A stretch of 62,106 nucleotides of DNA from Candidatus Eisenbacteria bacterium (lineage in GTDB: Bacteria; Orphanbacterota; Orphanbacteria; Orphanbacterales; Orphanbacteraceae), in contig JAFGGD010000014.1 in assembly GCA_016930695.1 (NCBI GenBank), positions 1-62,106 of the forward strand, read 5' to 3'. Numbering within the stretch: the first letter of the stretch is position 1; each line of letters opens with the position of its first letter. The notes under the pieces were generated by a model, which was given only the letters and a program-made list of their open reading frames with translations, did not search any database and was not told the origin of the DNA. A program made the position numbers and the translations under genes. Positions 27,693 to 40,893 of this stretch are shown here, piece by piece.

Positions 27693-29048
27693 ATGTCTCC
27701 CTCCGAAGTCTGGTCGCGCGCGCTGAAGTTCCTCAAAGAGTCGGTCAACAAACAGACCTTCGAGGCCTGGTTCCTCCCCACCCGGTGCGTCGCCTTCTCG
27801 GCGGAAGGGGTGCGGATCCTTGTGCCGAATCAGTTCTTCGCGGATTGGCTCAAGGACAATCACCTTCCTCTGATCCGCGAATCGCTCGCCCGGGCGATCG
27901 GGGCCTCCCCGCCCGACGTGGATTTCGCCGTCTCCGACGAACCGGTGCGGCGCCCCGCCCCGCCCCCGCCGCAGCCACAAACACAACCGCCCCCCCAGGC
28001 TCCCCGGCCGGCGCCGTCACAGTGGAGCGGCTGCCAGCTGAGCGAGCGGTTCTCCTTCGACACCTTCGTGGTCGGAAGGAGCAACGCCTTCGCCCACGCG
28101 GCGGCGCAGGCCGTGGCGGAGAATCCGGGCCATGCCTACAACCCGCTTTTCGTCTACGGGGGCGTGGGGCTCGGCAAGACCCATATCATCCAAGCCATCG
28201 GTCACCGCGTGATGGAGAAACAGAACGGATCGAGCGTTCACTATGTTTCCGCGGAGAGCTTCATGAACGAAATGATCCAGTCGATTCAGACGGGATCCAC
28301 CCTTCGCTTCAAGGAGCGCTACCGCAACATGGATCTCCTGCTCCTGGACGACGTCCAGTTCCTCGCCGGCAAGGAGAGCACCCAGGAGGAGTTCTTTCAC
28401 ACGTTCAACGCGCTCTTCAACGCGCGCAAGCAGATCGTTCTCACCAGCGACCGGCCGCCGAAGGAGATCACCAACCTCGAGGAGCGGCTCGTTTCCCGCT
28501 TCGAATGGGGTCTCGTGGCGGACATTCAATCGCCGGACCTGGAGACGCGCATCGCCATTCTGCGCAAGAAGGCGGAGATGGAAAATCTCTCCATCCCCGA
28601 CGAAGTGCTCCTCTTCATCGCCAACTCGATCCGCTCCAACATTCGCGAGATCGAAGGCTCCCTGGTGCGCCTCCTCGCCTTTTCCTCTCTCACGGGGCAG
28701 GACATCACCATCGACATGGCCCGCGACGTTTTGAAGGATTTTCTCTCCCGGCGCGGGAGGAACGCCACGGTTCCGTTGATCCAGAAGGCGGTCGCGAAGG
28801 AGTTTCACGTGCCCGACGACGCGATGGTCTCCAAGCGCCGCACCGCCGATATCGCCCTCGCCCGCCAGGTGGCGATGTACCTCGCCCGCGAACTGGCCGG
28901 TCTATCGCTCAAGCAGATCGGCACGCGCTTCGGCGGGAGGGACCACACGACCGTGCTGCACGGATTTCAGAAGGTGGAGGCGATGATGAAAGCGGACGAC
29001 GAATTCCGGGCGCGCATCGACCGCCTCGTCGATCAGGTCACCTCTTGA
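27693..29048 (+). CDS. dnaA: Chromosomal replication initiator protein DnaA
   Basis: The 451-aa protein is complete. Domain I (1-80) recruits helicase. A short proline/glutamine-rich linker (about 85-110) is domain II. The AAA+ domain has Walker A GGVGLGKT at 156-163 and Walker B LLLDDVQFL. Domain IV (about 340-451) includes the DNA-binding signature GGRDHTTVLHG. GAGGAGAAG precedes the ATG. DnaA boxes flank the gene on both sides, so it lies within its own origin. Confidence 0.98.
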   Translation: MSPSEVWSRALKFLKESVNKQTFEAWFLPTRCVAFSAEGVRILVPNQFFADWLKDNHLPLIRESLARAIGASPPDVDFAVSDEPVRRPAPPPPQPQTQPPPQAPRPAPSQWSGCQLSERFSFDTFVVGRSNAFAHAAAQAVAENPGHAYNPLFVYGGVGLGKTHIIQAIGHRVMEKQNGSSVHYVSAESFMNEMIQSIQTGSTLRFKERYRNMDLLLLDDVQFLAGKESTQEEFFHTFNALFNARKQIVLTSDRPPKEITNLEERLVSRFEWGLVADIQSPDLETRIAILRKKAEMENLSIPDEVLLFIANSIRSNIREIEGSLVRLLAFSSLTGQDITIDMARDVLKDFLSRRGRNATVPLIQKAVAKEFHVPDDAMVSKRRTADIALARQVAMYLARELAGLSLKQIGTRFGGRDHTTVLHGFQKVEAMMKADDEFRARIDRLVDQVTS

Positions 29049-29360
29049 ACCGATCGGGGAACCGTATCGCCCGCCGGCGCTCTACTCGCCCGCGGGCTTT
29101 TTTCTTTTCGTCCACCCCCGGCGTGGACAAACCGCGGGAAACCGGTGGAGAAAGAACCTCCCTCTGTGGACCACTGTCCCCCACGGACTCCCCCGGTGGA
29201 AAAACATCCTCCTTCCACCCTTTCATCCACAACCCCTGTGGGCTTTTCCCCCTCGTCAGGGGCATCGAGAGGCCGCGAGGAAACCATTCTTCCTCTTTCT
29301 CCACATATCCCCCGGCCCTACTACTCCTACAACTCTTTAAAAAACAAGAGAATATAGGAC
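29049..29360. other. oriC, downstream part with DnaA-trio-type unwinding element
   Basis: Further DnaA-box-like 9-mers occur at 29165-29173 (TGTGGACCA) and 29223-29231 (TCATCCACA). At 29297-29305 TTCTCCACA is followed by a GC cluster (29308-29318), then the triplets TAC TAC TCC TAC AAC (29319-29333), then AT-rich DNA (29337-29357). Box, GC cluster, trio, AT-rich tract in this order is the layout of the basal unwinding system described for Bacillus, also located between dnaA and dnaN. The remainder of this gap up to the dnaN promoter shows no gene. Confidence 0.7.
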
Positions 29361-29448
29361 CGGGGAGAACAAGACTCCCTTCGCGGGCGCGTTCGTTCGC
29401 GTCGCCGTAAACGGTTGGAATAGAAAGAATTGACTTTCATGTTTTTGC

Positions 29449-29477
29449 TTGCCCGGCCCGGGGTGATCTCCTATACT
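29449..29477 (+). promoter_or_regulatory. Promoter of the dnaN operon
   Basis: TTGCCC (29449-29454) and TATACT (29472-29477) are 17 bp apart, 62 bp before the dnaN ATG. It would drive dnaN-recF-dciA-gyrB-gyrA-hflX, whose gaps are all short. Confidence 0.65.
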
Positions 29478-29539
29478 GCACGAGATTGGGGTGGAGCGGC
29501 TTCGAAAGGGTCGTTCCCCCTTGCGAAGGAGGACAGTTG

Positions 29540-30655
29540 ATGGAATTCGTCACGGACAAGGCGGAGCTGGCGCGGACCCTGGACCTGGTCCTTCACATCG
29601 TTCCGCCCAAAACGACTCTTCCGGTCCTTTCCAACCTTCTCCTGGACGTGAAGAAGGATGCGATCATGGTGGTGTCCACGGACCTCGACACCTCCATTTC
29701 CACGAGCGTGACCGGAGAAGTCGTTTCCGAGGGAATCATCACGGTTCCCGCCCGCCGTTTAGGCGAGATCGTGCGTCTTCTGCCGAACAAGCCGATTCAC
29801 TTCACTCTCGAGGGGGAGACGCGGATTCACATTCAATGCGGCGAGACGCGATACGGGATCATGGGGATTGCCGAAGACGAGTTTCCCAAAATCCCGCCGA
29901 TTCAGTCGAAGGAGAAAATACTCCTTCCCGCCGGTGTGCTGCGCCGCATGATCGCCAAAACCTCCTTCGCGGTTTCCAAGGACGAGACGCGGCCGGCGCT
30001 GAATGGGATCTTTTGGCGCGTCGAGCCGGAGCGCATGGAGATGGTCGCCACGGACGGATACCGGTTGGCGAAGATTGAGAAGAGGGGGACTTTCCCGGTC
30101 AAGGGGAAGAAGGAATTTCTCGTCTCGCCGAAGGCGCTCGGACAGATGGCGCATCTCTTCGCCGATTCCGAAGAGGAAGTGGATATCACGGTAGACAACA
30201 ACTACCTGGTCTTCTCCTTCGCCGGGACGGTGGTGTACTCCCGCCTGCTCGAGGGTCCTTTTCCCCGTTACGAGCAGGTCATTCCGAAGAACAACACCAA
30301 GTCGCTCCTGGTGGACCGGGAAGAGGCGATGGTCGCATGCCGGCGCGTGGCCATTCTCTCCGACACGCTGACTCACCAGGTGCAGGTTTCTCTTAAAAAG
30401 AACAGCATGATCCTGCGGTCGAACACGCCGGACCTGGGCGAAGCGATCGATCAGGTGGTCGCGGAGTACGCCGAAGACGAAATGGAGATCGGCTACAACG
30501 CGGCCTATATGACGGATATCCTGAAAAACATCGACGGCGCCAGGGTCCGTTTCCGTCTCGACACGCCGATCAAGGCCGCGCTGATGGAGCCGGAGGAACA
30601 GCAGGAGGATGAACATTACTTCTGCCTGCTCATGCCGCTCCGTTTGGCCGAGTAG
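29540..30655 (+). CDS. dnaN: DNA polymerase III beta sliding clamp
   Basis: The 371-aa clamp has the three repeated domains and family text such as LPVLSNLLL (near 28), GTFPVKGKKEFLVSPKAL and the final YFCLLMPLRL, whose Met-Pro-Leu-Arg end is the hallmark of bacterial clamps. The open frame reaches 18 codons further upstream, but the ATG at 29540 sits behind AAGGAGGACAG, and MEFVTDKAEL is the standard N-terminus. Confidence 0.98.
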   Translation: MEFVTDKAELARTLDLVLHIVPPKTTLPVLSNLLLDVKKDAIMVVSTDLDTSISTSVTGEVVSEGIITVPARRLGEIVRLLPNKPIHFTLEGETRIHIQCGETRYGIMGIAEDEFPKIPPIQSKEKILLPAGVLRRMIAKTSFAVSKDETRPALNGIFWRVEPERMEMVATDGYRLAKIEKRGTFPVKGKKEFLVSPKALGQMAHLFADSEEEVDITVDNNYLVFSFAGTVVYSRLLEGPFPRYEQVIPKNNTKSLLVDREEAMVACRRVAILSDTLTHQVQVSLKKNSMILRSNTPDLGEAIDQVVAEYAEDEMEIGYNAAYMTDILKNIDGARVRFRLDTPIKAALMEPEEQQEDEHYFCLLMPLRLAE

Positions 30656-30675
30656 CGCCGGCGCGAGAGCGGGAG

Positions 30676-31765
30676 GTGACCCTCGAGACCCTACGACTGT
30701 CCGACTTCCGAAACTTCGGTGATCTCGAGGTCGATTTCGCCGGCCGAACGGCAGCCGTGTGGGGACCGAACGGCATGGGGAAAACCAACCTCCTCGAGGC
30801 CGTCTTTCTTCTCGGCACAACCCGATCCCACCGCACGCGCAAGGACGCCGAGATGGTCCGGTTCGGCGCGCGCGGGTACGTCGTGGGCGGGGTCTTCCGC
30901 CGCTCCGGCGGGGAGCGGACCGAAATCGCCCTCGCCTATGAGGAGGGTGGGCGCAAGCGGGGGCGGGTGGACCGCAAGGACGTGGACCGCCTCGCCTCTC
31001 TGGTCGGCTTGTTCGGCGTGGTTTTCGTCTCTCCCGAGGACGTGGAGATCACGCGTGGCGGGCCGGACAGGAGAAGACAGTATCTGGACCTGACGCTCTG
31101 CTCCGTCGATCCGGTCTACCTGAGGGCGTTGCAGGAGTACAACCGGGCGCATCGGCAGAGGGGCCGCCTCCTTCGGGAGGGGCGCGGCCCCGGCCTGGAG
31201 GCGCAGATCGATTCCTGGGACCGGCAGCTCGCCCGCTCCGCGGTCCCCCTGGACCGGGCGCGGCGCGAGGCGGTGGATCGTTTGTCTCCGGCGGCGGAGA
31301 GGACCTACGCCGACCTGGGCGGCGGCGAGCGGCTCGAGATGGCGCTGGTTCCGGGGAGCGGGGAGGGAGCGGTCGACGAGGAGGCTCTTTTGGAGCGGTT
31401 GCGCGCCGGCCGGGAGGTGGACCGACGGACCGGGCGCACCGGCGTCGGTCCCCACAGGGACGACCTGGAGGTTCTCCTCGACCGGCGCCCGATCCGGAGC
31501 TACGGCTCCCGCGGGCAGAACCGCACGGCGGTGCTGGCGCTGAAGATCGGTGCGGCGCGCTACATGGAGGAGAGGACCGGGGAGAAACCGCTGCTCCTCC
31601 TGGACGATGTCTTCACCGAACTGGATCGGTCGCGCTCCCTCGCGCTGGCCGAGCGTCTCCGCGGGGAGGGGCAGGTCTTCGCCACCGGCACCGATCGGGG
31701 CGGCCTGGAACGGTACTTCCCGGACGCGGAATGGTTTTCGATCCGGGAGGGGGGAAGGTTGGTTC

Positions 31766-31776
<11 letters not shown>
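30676..31776 (+). CDS. recF: DNA replication/repair protein RecF
   Basis: The 366-aa SMC-like ATPase has Walker A GPNGMGKTNLLEA (about 31-43), the SHRT segment and the C-terminal LLLLDDVFTELD Walker B plus signature region. It loads RecA at single-strand gaps with RecO and RecR. The GTG at 30676 follows GGGAG. It is 20 bp after dnaN and overlaps the next gene by 11 bp. Confidence 0.97.
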
Positions 31777-34040
<2,264 letters not shown>

Positions 34041-34079
34041 AGGAGCGTCCGCTCGGCGACGACCCGAGGACGACGAACG

Positions 34080-36554
34080 ATGGCGGAAGAGACGATACTC
34101 CCGGTTTTTCTCGAAAAGGAGATGAAGGAGTCCTACCTCACCTACGCGATGAGCGTGATTATTCAGCGCGCCCTGCCGGACGTGAGGGACGGCCTGAAAC
34201 CTTCGCAGCGGCGCATCCTGGTCGCCATGAACGACCTCAATCTCGCGCCGGGGGCGCAGCACAGGAAGTGCGCCAAGATCGCCGGCGACACCTCCGGGAA
34301 CTACCACCCCCACGGCGAGCAGGTGATCTATCCCACGCTGGTCCGCATGGCGCAGGGCTTCAACCTCCGCTATCCGCTCGTGGACGGCCAGGGAAACTTC
34401 GGGTCCATCGACGGCGACCCGCCGGCGGCGATGCGCTACACCGAAGCGCGCATGGCCGCACCCGCGATGGAGCTGCTGGAGGACCTGGACAAGGACACGG
34501 TCGACTTCATCAGCAACTACGACGAGACCAAGGACGAGCCCCGCGTTCTCCCGGGCAAGTTCCCGAACCTGGTGGTGAACGGCTGCTCCGGCATCGCCGT
34601 CGGCATGGCGACCAACATACCCCCCCACAACATCCGGGAGGTGGGCGAGGCGCTGATCGCCCTCATCGATGATCCGGAGCTCCCCGACGTGGCGATGCTC
34701 GACTACGTACGGGGCCCCGACTTCCCCACCGGTGGCGTGATCCACGGCACCCAGGGGATCCGCGACGCCTACCTGACCGGCCACGGCCGGCTGACGGTGC
34801 GCGCCCGCACGGTGATGGAGGAGATGAAGGGCGGGCGCGAAAGGATCGTGGTCCAAGAGATCCCTTATCAGGTAAACAAAACCGCGCTGATCGAGAAGAT
34901 CGCCGGCCTGGTGCGGGACGGGGACGTGGAGGGGATCGCCGACATCCGGGACGAGTCGGACCGGAAGGGAATGCGGATCGTCATCGAGCTGAAGAAGGAC
35001 GCGCCCACCCAGGTCATCCTGAACCAACTCTTCCAGAGGAGCCAGCTGCAGGACACCTTCGGCGTGTCGCTGCTGGCGCTGGTGGACGGCGGCCCCCGGG
35101 TGATGACGCTGAAACAGCTCCTCACCGAGTACCTCCGCCACAGGCGGGAGGTCGTGGACCGTCGCACCCGCTTCGACCTGGAGAAGGCCAAGGCGCGGGC
35201 CCACATCCTCGAAGGGCTCCGCATCGCTCTCGACAACATCGACGCCATCATCGACCTGATCCGCTCCTCCGCCGATCCGGCCGAAGCGAAGCAGGGGTTG
35301 ATGGAGCGCTTCGGGCTCTCCGAGAAGCAGGCCCAGGCGATCCTCGACATGCGGCTCCAGCGGCTTACCGGGCTGGAGCGGAAGAAACTGGAGGAGGAGT
35401 ACCTCGGCCTGATCCAGACGATCGAGGACCTGGAGAGCATCCTCCGGAGCGAGGCGCGGGTTCGGGAGATCCTGAAGGACGAGATTCGCTACATGATCGA
35501 GCGTTTCGGCGACGACCGCCGCACCGACATCATCGACGCGGTGGTCTCCTTCGACCTGGAGGACCTGATCGCCGACGAGGACATGGTGGTCACCATCTCC
35601 CACAACGGCTACATCAAGCGCCTGCGCGTCGACACCTACCGGAAACAGAGGCGCGGCGGTCGCGGCATCACCGGCACGGTGCTGAGGGACGAGGATTTCG
35701 TGGAGAATCTCTTCATCGCCTCCACGCACTCCTACGTGCTCTTCTTCACCGACCAGGGGCGTTGCTACTGGCTCAAGGCGCATCAGATTCCGCAGGCGGG
35801 ACGCACGGCGCGCGGCAAGGCGATCGTGAACCTGATCCGCCTCCGGGAGAACGAGAAAATCACCGCCACCGTGCCGGTGCGCGAGTTCCGGGACGACCTT
35901 TTCCTGCTCCTCGCCACGCGCAAGGGGACGGTGAAGAAGACCCCGCTCACCGCGTACAGCAATCCGCGCCGCGTCGGGATCCACGCGATCCTCCTCGACG
36001 AGGGGGACAGCCTGATCGAGGCGAAGCTGACCGACGGGACCCGGGAGATCGTGCTCTCCAAGGCGCTCGGCAAGGCGATCCGCTTCCACGAGGGGGAAGT
36101 GCGGCCCATGGGCCGAACCGCCCGGGGCGTGCGGGGCGTGATCTGCGATCCCGGCGACGAGGTGGTCGGCATGGTCACCCTCGAGAGGAACGGCTCCCTC
36201 CTGATGGTCACCGAGAACGGCTATGGAAAGCGGACCACGATCGACGAGTACCGGATCACCCGTCGCGGCGGCAAGGGGATCATCACCGTGCGCGCGAACG
36301 ACCGGAACGGACGGCTCGTGGCGATCCGCGAAGTCATCGACTCGGACGAACTGATGATCATGAGCCGCAAGGGGATCATCATCCGCATGGCCGTCGGCGG
36401 AATCTCCCTGATGGGTCGGAACACCCAGGGCGTGCACCTCATCAACCTCGACGAGGGAGACACGGTGGTGGGCATGACCCGAGTCGTCACCGATGACACG
36501 GAGGAGCTGGAGGTCGGCTCCGAACCGGACGGCGACGAAGGCGGAGGGGATTGA
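34080..36554 (+). CDS. gyrA: DNA gyrase subunit A
   Basis: The 824-aa protein has the winged-helix/tower breakage domain with catalytic Tyr120 (in MRYTEARM), the coiled coil, and a C-terminal beta-pinwheel. The GyrA box reads QRRGGRGI (about residue 524), which marks a true gyrase rather than topoisomerase IV. The quinolone-determining region reads [17 protein letters not shown], with Glu where many sensitive gyrases have Asp/Ser-type residues near position 83. The tail is acidic. Its stop overlaps the TTG of hflX. Confidence 0.96.
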   Translation: MAEETILPVFLEKEMKESYLTYAMSVIIQRALPDVRDGLKPSQRRILVAMNDLNLAPGAQHRKCAKIAGDTSGNYHPHGEQVIYPTLVRMAQGFNLRYPLVDGQGNFGSIDGDPPAAMRYTEARMAAPAMELLEDLDKDTVDFISNYDETKDEPRVLPGKFPNLVVNGCSGIAVGMATNIPPHNIREVGEALIALIDDPELPDVAMLDYVRGPDFPTGGVIHGTQGIRDAYLTGHGRLTVRARTVMEEMKGGRERIVVQEIPYQVNKTALIEKIAGLVRDGDVEGIADIRDESDRKGMRIVIELKKDAPTQVILNQLFQRSQLQDTFGVSLLALVDGGPRVMTLKQLLTEYLRHRREVVDRRTRFDLEKAKARAHILEGLRIALDNIDAIIDLIRSSADPAEAKQGLMERFGLSEKQAQAILDMRLQRLTGLERKKLEEEYLGLIQTIEDLESILRSEARVREILKDEIRYMIERFGDDRRTDIIDAVVSFDLEDLIADEDMVVTISHNGYIKRLRVDTYRKQRRGGRGITGTVLRDEDFVENLFIASTHSYVLFFTDQGRCYWLKAHQIPQAGRTARGKAIVNLIRLRENEKITATVPVREFRDDLFLLLATRKGTVKKTPLTAYSNPRRVGIHAILLDEGDSLIEAKLTDGTREIVLSKALGKAIRFHEGEVRPMGRTARGVRGVICDPGDEVVGMVTLERNGSLLMVTENGYGKRTTIDEYRITRRGGKGIITVRANDRNGRLVAIREVIDSDELMIMSRKGIIIRMAVGGISLMGRNTQGVHLINLDEGDTVVGMTRVVTDDTEELEVGSEPDGDEGGGD

Positions 36555-37891
36555 CGGAAAAACGCGGGTCGAAACGATTCATCCACGAAACCGTTTTTCG
36601 TGACGAGACGGACATCGCCGCCGGCGGGAGCACCGAGCCCGCGCCGGAGACGGCGGTGCTCGTCGGCGTGGGCCTCCCCGCCGACACGGCGGCGGCCGTC
36701 ACCCGCTCTCTGGACGAACTCGCCGAGCTGGCCCGCACCGCCGGCGCCGAGGTGGTGGGGCGCTTCACCCAGCGCCGCACGCGGGTAGAGGGGGCCACCT
36801 ATATCGGCAAGGGAAAGCTGGAGGAGCTGACCCGGTTCGTCGAGGAGCGGAAAGCCCGCCTCGTCCTCTTCGACAACGACCTCTCCCCCGCGCAGGCCCG
36901 AAACCTGGAGAAGGAACTCCGGGTGAAAGTGATCGACCGGAGCGAGCTGATCCTCCACATCTTCTCGATTCACGCCCGCACCGACATGGCCAAGCTGCAG
37001 GTGGAGCTGGCCCAGCTCGAGTACGCGATGCCGCGCCTCCGGCGGCTGTGGGCGCACCTCTCCCGGCTCGGCGGAGGCATCGGGACGCGCGGGCCGGGGG
37101 AGACCCAGCTCGAGGTGGATCGCCGCCGCGTTCGGGAGCGGATCCATCACTTGAAGCAGGAACTGAAACGGTTCGACACCTGCCGGGACGAACAGCGGAA
37201 GGCGCGGGCCGGCAAAGAGGTCGGCGTCGCCCTCGTCGGCTACACCAACGCGGGAAAGTCGACGCTCTTAAACCGTCTCGCCGGAAGCGACGTGGAGGCG
37301 GAGGACTTCCTCTTCTGCACCCTCGACACGACGAGCCGCGTGGTCGACCTGGACCGGGACTACCGCATCGTCCTCTCCGACACGGTCGGTTTCATACGGA
37401 AGCTCCCCCACGGCCTGGTGGCCTCCTTCCGCGCCACCCTGTCGGAGGTGCGCCACGCCGACCTCCTGATCCACGTGGTGGACGCGTCGAACGAGGACGC
37501 GGAGGCGCAGATCGAGGCGGTGCACGGTGTGCTCGAAGAGCTGGGCGCGGCGGAGAAGCCGACCATCCTCGTGCTGAACAAGGAGGACGCCGTCACCGAC
37601 ACGCTCGCGCTGAACCGTCTCGCCGATCAACATGGTCCGGCCCTCTCCCTGAGCGCCCGAACCGGCGCCGGGACCGCCCGCCTCCTCGACGAAATCCGAA
37701 GAGAGGTCGCCTCCATGCGCCTGGCGGTGGATCTCGTCTTCCCCGCCACCGCCTCGGCCGAGGCGGCCCGGGTGCATCGCGAGGGGGAGGTGCTGGACGT
37801 CCGCTACGAAGAGGAAACGATCCACATCCGCGCCCGCCTCCCCGTCTCCCTGCTCGAACGTCTTCGGAAAAAGGGATACGTGAGGGAATAG
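36551..37891 (+). CDS. hflX: Ribosome-associated GTPase HflX
   Basis: The 446-aa protein has the HflX N-terminal domain (TQRRTRVEGATYIGKGKLEEL), the glycine-rich linker GGIGTRGPGETQLE, and a G domain with GYTNAGKSTLLNRL, DTVGFIRKLPH and NKED. HflX rescues stalled 70S ribosomes by splitting them. The start is a TTG overlapping the gyrA stop (TTGA) behind GGAGGGGA, the only reasonable initiation codon near the conserved region. The C-terminal part (VRYEEETIHIRARLP) resembles the usual HflX end. Confidence 0.95.
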   Translation: MTEKRGSKRFIHETVFRDETDIAAGGSTEPAPETAVLVGVGLPADTAAAVTRSLDELAELARTAGAEVVGRFTQRRTRVEGATYIGKGKLEELTRFVEERKARLVLFDNDLSPAQARNLEKELRVKVIDRSELILHIFSIHARTDMAKLQVELAQLEYAMPRLRRLWAHLSRLGGGIGTRGPGETQLEVDRRRVRERIHHLKQELKRFDTCRDEQRKARAGKEVGVALVGYTNAGKSTLLNRLAGSDVEAEDFLFCTLDTTSRVVDLDRDYRIVLSDTVGFIRKLPHGLVASFRATLSEVRHADLLIHVVDASNEDAEAQIEAVHGVLEELGAAEKPTILVLNKEDAVTDTLALNRLADQHGPALSLSARTGAGTARLLDEIRREVASMRLAVDLVFPATASAEAARVHREGEVLDVRYEEETIHIRARLPVSLLERLRKKGYVRE

Positions 37892-38019
37892 AGCCCCCGC
37901 GGGGGCGGACGCGGACCCGGAAAACCCACAAGGCGTCGGGAACGAATGCGAGCCGGGATCGACCGGCGGTTTCATGCGCACACGGGTAGGCGGAACGTGT
38001 CGTGAATCGCTCTCGCGGT

Positions 38020-40764
38020 TCAGCGCGCGTCCGAGGAGGCGAGCTCCATTTCGGCGCGGCTCAATCCTTCCCGGGCGGCTGCCAGATCCGGGTTTTCGGA
38101 GAGGGCGCGCCGGAAGTGTGTCGCCGCCTCCTCGCTTCTCTTCTCGGCGAGAAGCACTTCGCCGAGGGCGCACTCCGCCCAGGGAAAGTCGGCGCCTTTC
38201 TCGATCGCCTCGCGAAGGTCGCTTTCCGCGCCGGCCCGATCACCCGATTCGGCGCGCAGCCTCCCGCGGATCGCATAGGCGGCGCCGATCCGCGAATCCA
38301 GCTCAATGGCCCTCTCCGCCGCCGCCGCCGCGCCCTCGCGGTCTCCCATCTGCATGCGAACGTGCGCCAGCTCCACCTGGGCGAGCTTGTGGCGCGGCCG
38401 GAGTTCGACCAGGAGCGCCAGGAGGCGCTCCGCCTCGGCGTAGCGCCGGTCTCCCCGGTAATGACGGGCCAGCTTGAAGAGGGCCTGGGGGTCGCGGCTC
38501 CCCGCCTGCACCGCCGCCTCCAGCGTGGCGATCATCGCGGCGGCTTCCCGTAAAAGCCCTCCGGCTATCGGATCGTCCGGATAAATGTCGAGCGCTTCCC
38601 GGTAGGCGGCGCGAGCCGCGTCCTTCTCCAGGAGCAGGTCGGCCGCCAAGCCGCGCAGGACGCAGGCGGAGGCGCATTGCCGGCGCTCGACACAGGCGCG
38701 GACCGCCGCGCATTCCTCGGGCGAATCCCCCAGGTTCTCCAGCAGCGAGAGAAGGGGGCGCCGCCGCTCCAGAAGAGCCTTCAGGTTGCACGCCCAGATC
38801 TCCCGATCTCCGCTCGCCTGCACGCGGGGCGCCGAGAACTCCATATAGGGCCGGTCGAAGGTGTTCACCCGCGCCCCCGCGGTATAGGCGCGGATCGCCT
38901 CCGGGTCGAGCATGAAGGCGTCCAGCAGGCGGACCGGATCGCCGAGCCCCACCTCCTCCAGGTCCTCGCGGATCTCCGGAAGTTCACCGAGGCGGTTCGC
39001 CACGCGGCCGTAGTCGATCCGCAGGGGGCTGTCGTCGCATTTCCAGCCGAGGAGAAGCGCGTTCCGGGTCAGACAATTGGTTCCGACCCAAACGGTGCTT
39101 ACGGGAAACACTTCCTGGAATGTGTGGAGGAGCATCTTCATGTCGTCCTCGGTGAGCATGCCGATGGGGAACCAGGAAGACATCATGCCGTCATCGGCGA
39201 GCCGACCCCGGCAGGCGGCGAAGTAGTCCCGCGCGTAGAGGTCCGAACTCCCCCGCATCATCGGGTGGACCGAGTCGTTCAGGATCAGGTCGTAGGTTTC
39301 CTCCGTGGCGAGCACGTGATTTTTGGCGTCCTCGATCACGATGCGGAGGCGCGGGTCGCGATAGACTTCCTCGTTGATGCGGTGGAAGTAGGGGCCCGCC
39401 GCGATCACTTCCGGCGAAATGTCCACGCCGTCGAGTCGCTCGATGGGATGAAGCAGGATCGAGTGGGCCGTTTCGCCGCTGCCGAGGCCGACCTGCATCA
39501 CCCGGCGCGGATCGGGGTGGAGCAGAAGCGGGATGTGGGCTTGCAGCTTCTGGGTGGTCCGGAGCATCCGCGTGGTTCCCGCCACGTCGGCGCCGTTGAT
39601 GGAGAGCATGCGGCTGGCGGGCGAGTCGTGAATCGTGACCGTTCCGGTGATCCCCTCCCGGCAGTAGATGATTTCGCCCCCCCTCAGGTTGTAGCCGAAG
39701 ACGGGGAGAAAGGCGTTCTCCGGAAGGGAGAGGGAGAGGAGGAGAAGCGCCGCGGCGGGGGCCGCCGCCGCCGCGAACGCCCGCGCGCCGGAGAGACGGA
39801 AGGAGCGGAGAAGCAGCACGCCCCCGAGAAGTCCGTTGGCGGCGGCGAGAAACACCACCGTGCTTTGCGTCCCCAGGAGCGGAATCAGCAGGAAACCGGC
39901 GGCGAAGGACCCGAGCACGGCGCCGACCGTGTTCACCGCGACGATCCGGCCGACCCGTTCGCCGATCTGGCCGATGTCCCGCGCGTAGAGGGTGGAGACG
40001 AGGGGAAAGGTCATTCCCATGAGCAGCGTGGGGAGAAAGACCACCAGCACCGCCTCGACGAACTTCACGATCGCAAGACGCTCCCAGCTCGCAACGCGGA
40101 AGAGGAGGATCAGCAGATCGCTCACGTGGGGAAAGTGGGCGAGGAGCGCCACCGAGAGAAGCGCCGCCACGCCGATGCCGATCTCCAGCGCGCCGAAGAG
40201 GGCGAAGCCGCGGCGGAGGCGGTCGACGCGGGGCGCGAGAATCATGCTCCCCAGAGCGAGACCGAAGAGAAAGACCGACAGCATGATGGTAAAGGCATAA
40301 ACGGATGCGGAGAGAACGTAGAGGAGCACGCGGGTCCAGGCCACCTCATAGGCCAGGGCGAGAAAACCGCTGATGCCGATGGCGGCGAGGGCGAGGCGCG
40401 CGCCGGCGGGGCGGCCCTCCCGACCCCGGACGGCGTCCTCCGCTCCGGCCGGTTTCGCGGCGACCGGGGCGCGGGTCGGGCGGAGCAAGCCCGCGCCGAG
40501 GGCGGCAAAACCGATCACGAAATTGACGGCGGCGGCGAGAAAGAGGGTGTGCCTCACGCCCAGGCTCGCGATCAGGAGAAACCCGGCGAGAAGGCATCCC
40601 CCCATTGCGCCGAAGGTGTTGATGGCGTAGAGGACGCCCATGCTCCACCCCACGTCATCGCTCGAACGGACCCGGTAGCGAACCAGCACGGGCAGGGTCC
40701 CCCCCATTAAGGCGGCCGGTAGGATCAACACGAGGAAGGCGAAGGCGAAGCGGACAAGGCTCAT
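38020..40764 (-). CDS. Fused MFS transporter/spermidine-synthase-like/TPR protein, downstream part of an interrupted gene
   Basis: From the ATG at 40764 the frame gives 914 aa: about nine membrane helices (1-320), a spermidine-synthase-like Rossmann domain (about 345-560, with VMQVGLGSGETAHSI and VIEDAKNHV) and a C-terminal tetratricopeptide region (about 690-914). Fused MFS/polyamine-synthase-like proteins normally begin with an extra N-terminal pair of helices. Exactly that segment is encoded in the same frame at 40894-41109 and is separated only by one TAG at 40894-40896; sense codons run from there to 40764. This is therefore either a nonsense-interrupted gene or a sequence error. Amber codons are used as ordinary stops elsewhere in the window (dnaN, hflX), which argues against general recoding. 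Confidence 0.85.
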   Translation of the reverse strand: MSLVRFAFAFLVLILPAALMGGTLPVLVRYRVRSSDDVGWSMGVLYAINTFGAMGGCLLAGFLLIASLGVRHTLFLAAAVNFVIGFAALGAGLLRPTRAPVAAKPAGAEDAVRGREGRPAGARLALAAIGISGFLALAYEVAWTRVLLYVLSASVYAFTIMLSVFLFGLALGSMILAPRVDRLRRGFALFGALEIGIGVAALLSVALLAHFPHVSDLLILLFRVASWERLAIVKFVEAVLVVFLPTLLMGMTFPLVSTLYARDIGQIGERVGRIVAVNTVGAVLGSFAAGFLLIPLLGTQSTVVFLAAANGLLGGVLLLRSFRLSGARAFAAAAAPAAALLLLSLSLPENAFLPVFGYNLRGGEIIYCREGITGTVTIHDSPASRMLSINGADVAGTTRMLRTTQKLQAHIPLLLHPDPRRVMQVGLGSGETAHSILLHPIERLDGVDISPEVIAAGPYFHRINEEVYRDPRLRIVIEDAKNHVLATEETYDLILNDSVHPMMRGSSDLYARDYFAACRGRLADDGMMSSWFPIGMLTEDDMKMLLHTFQEVFPVSTVWVGTNCLTRNALLLGWKCDDSPLRIDYGRVANRLGELPEIREDLEEVGLGDPVRLLDAFMLDPEAIRAYTAGARVNTFDRPYMEFSAPRVQASGDREIWACNLKALLERRRPLLSLLENLGDSPEECAAVRACVERRQCASACVLRGLAADLLLEKDAARAAYREALDIYPDDPIAGGLLREAAAMIATLEAAVQAGSRDPQALFKLARHYRGDRRYAEAERLLALLVELRPRHKLAQVELAHVRMQMGDREGAAAAAERAIELDSRIGAAYAIRGRLRAESGDRAGAESDLREAIEKGADFPWAECALGEVLLAEKRSEEAATHFRRALSENPDLAAAREGLSRAEMELASSDAR

Positions 40765-40893
40765 CTCGTAGAAGGAGGGATGGAAGGCGCGGTGAAAGGC
40801 GATCAGGAGCTGTTCCGTCCCGGCGAGAGCGGGGAGAAGGAGAATGGTGGAGATTCCGATGCCGATCTCCAGAAGCCCATAAACGCGTAACTC

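Noticed and set aside
37893-37906. Terminator after hflX (GCCCCCGCGGGGGC)
   Set aside because: It is a perfect palindrome without a loop or T-run; a hairpin would be strained.
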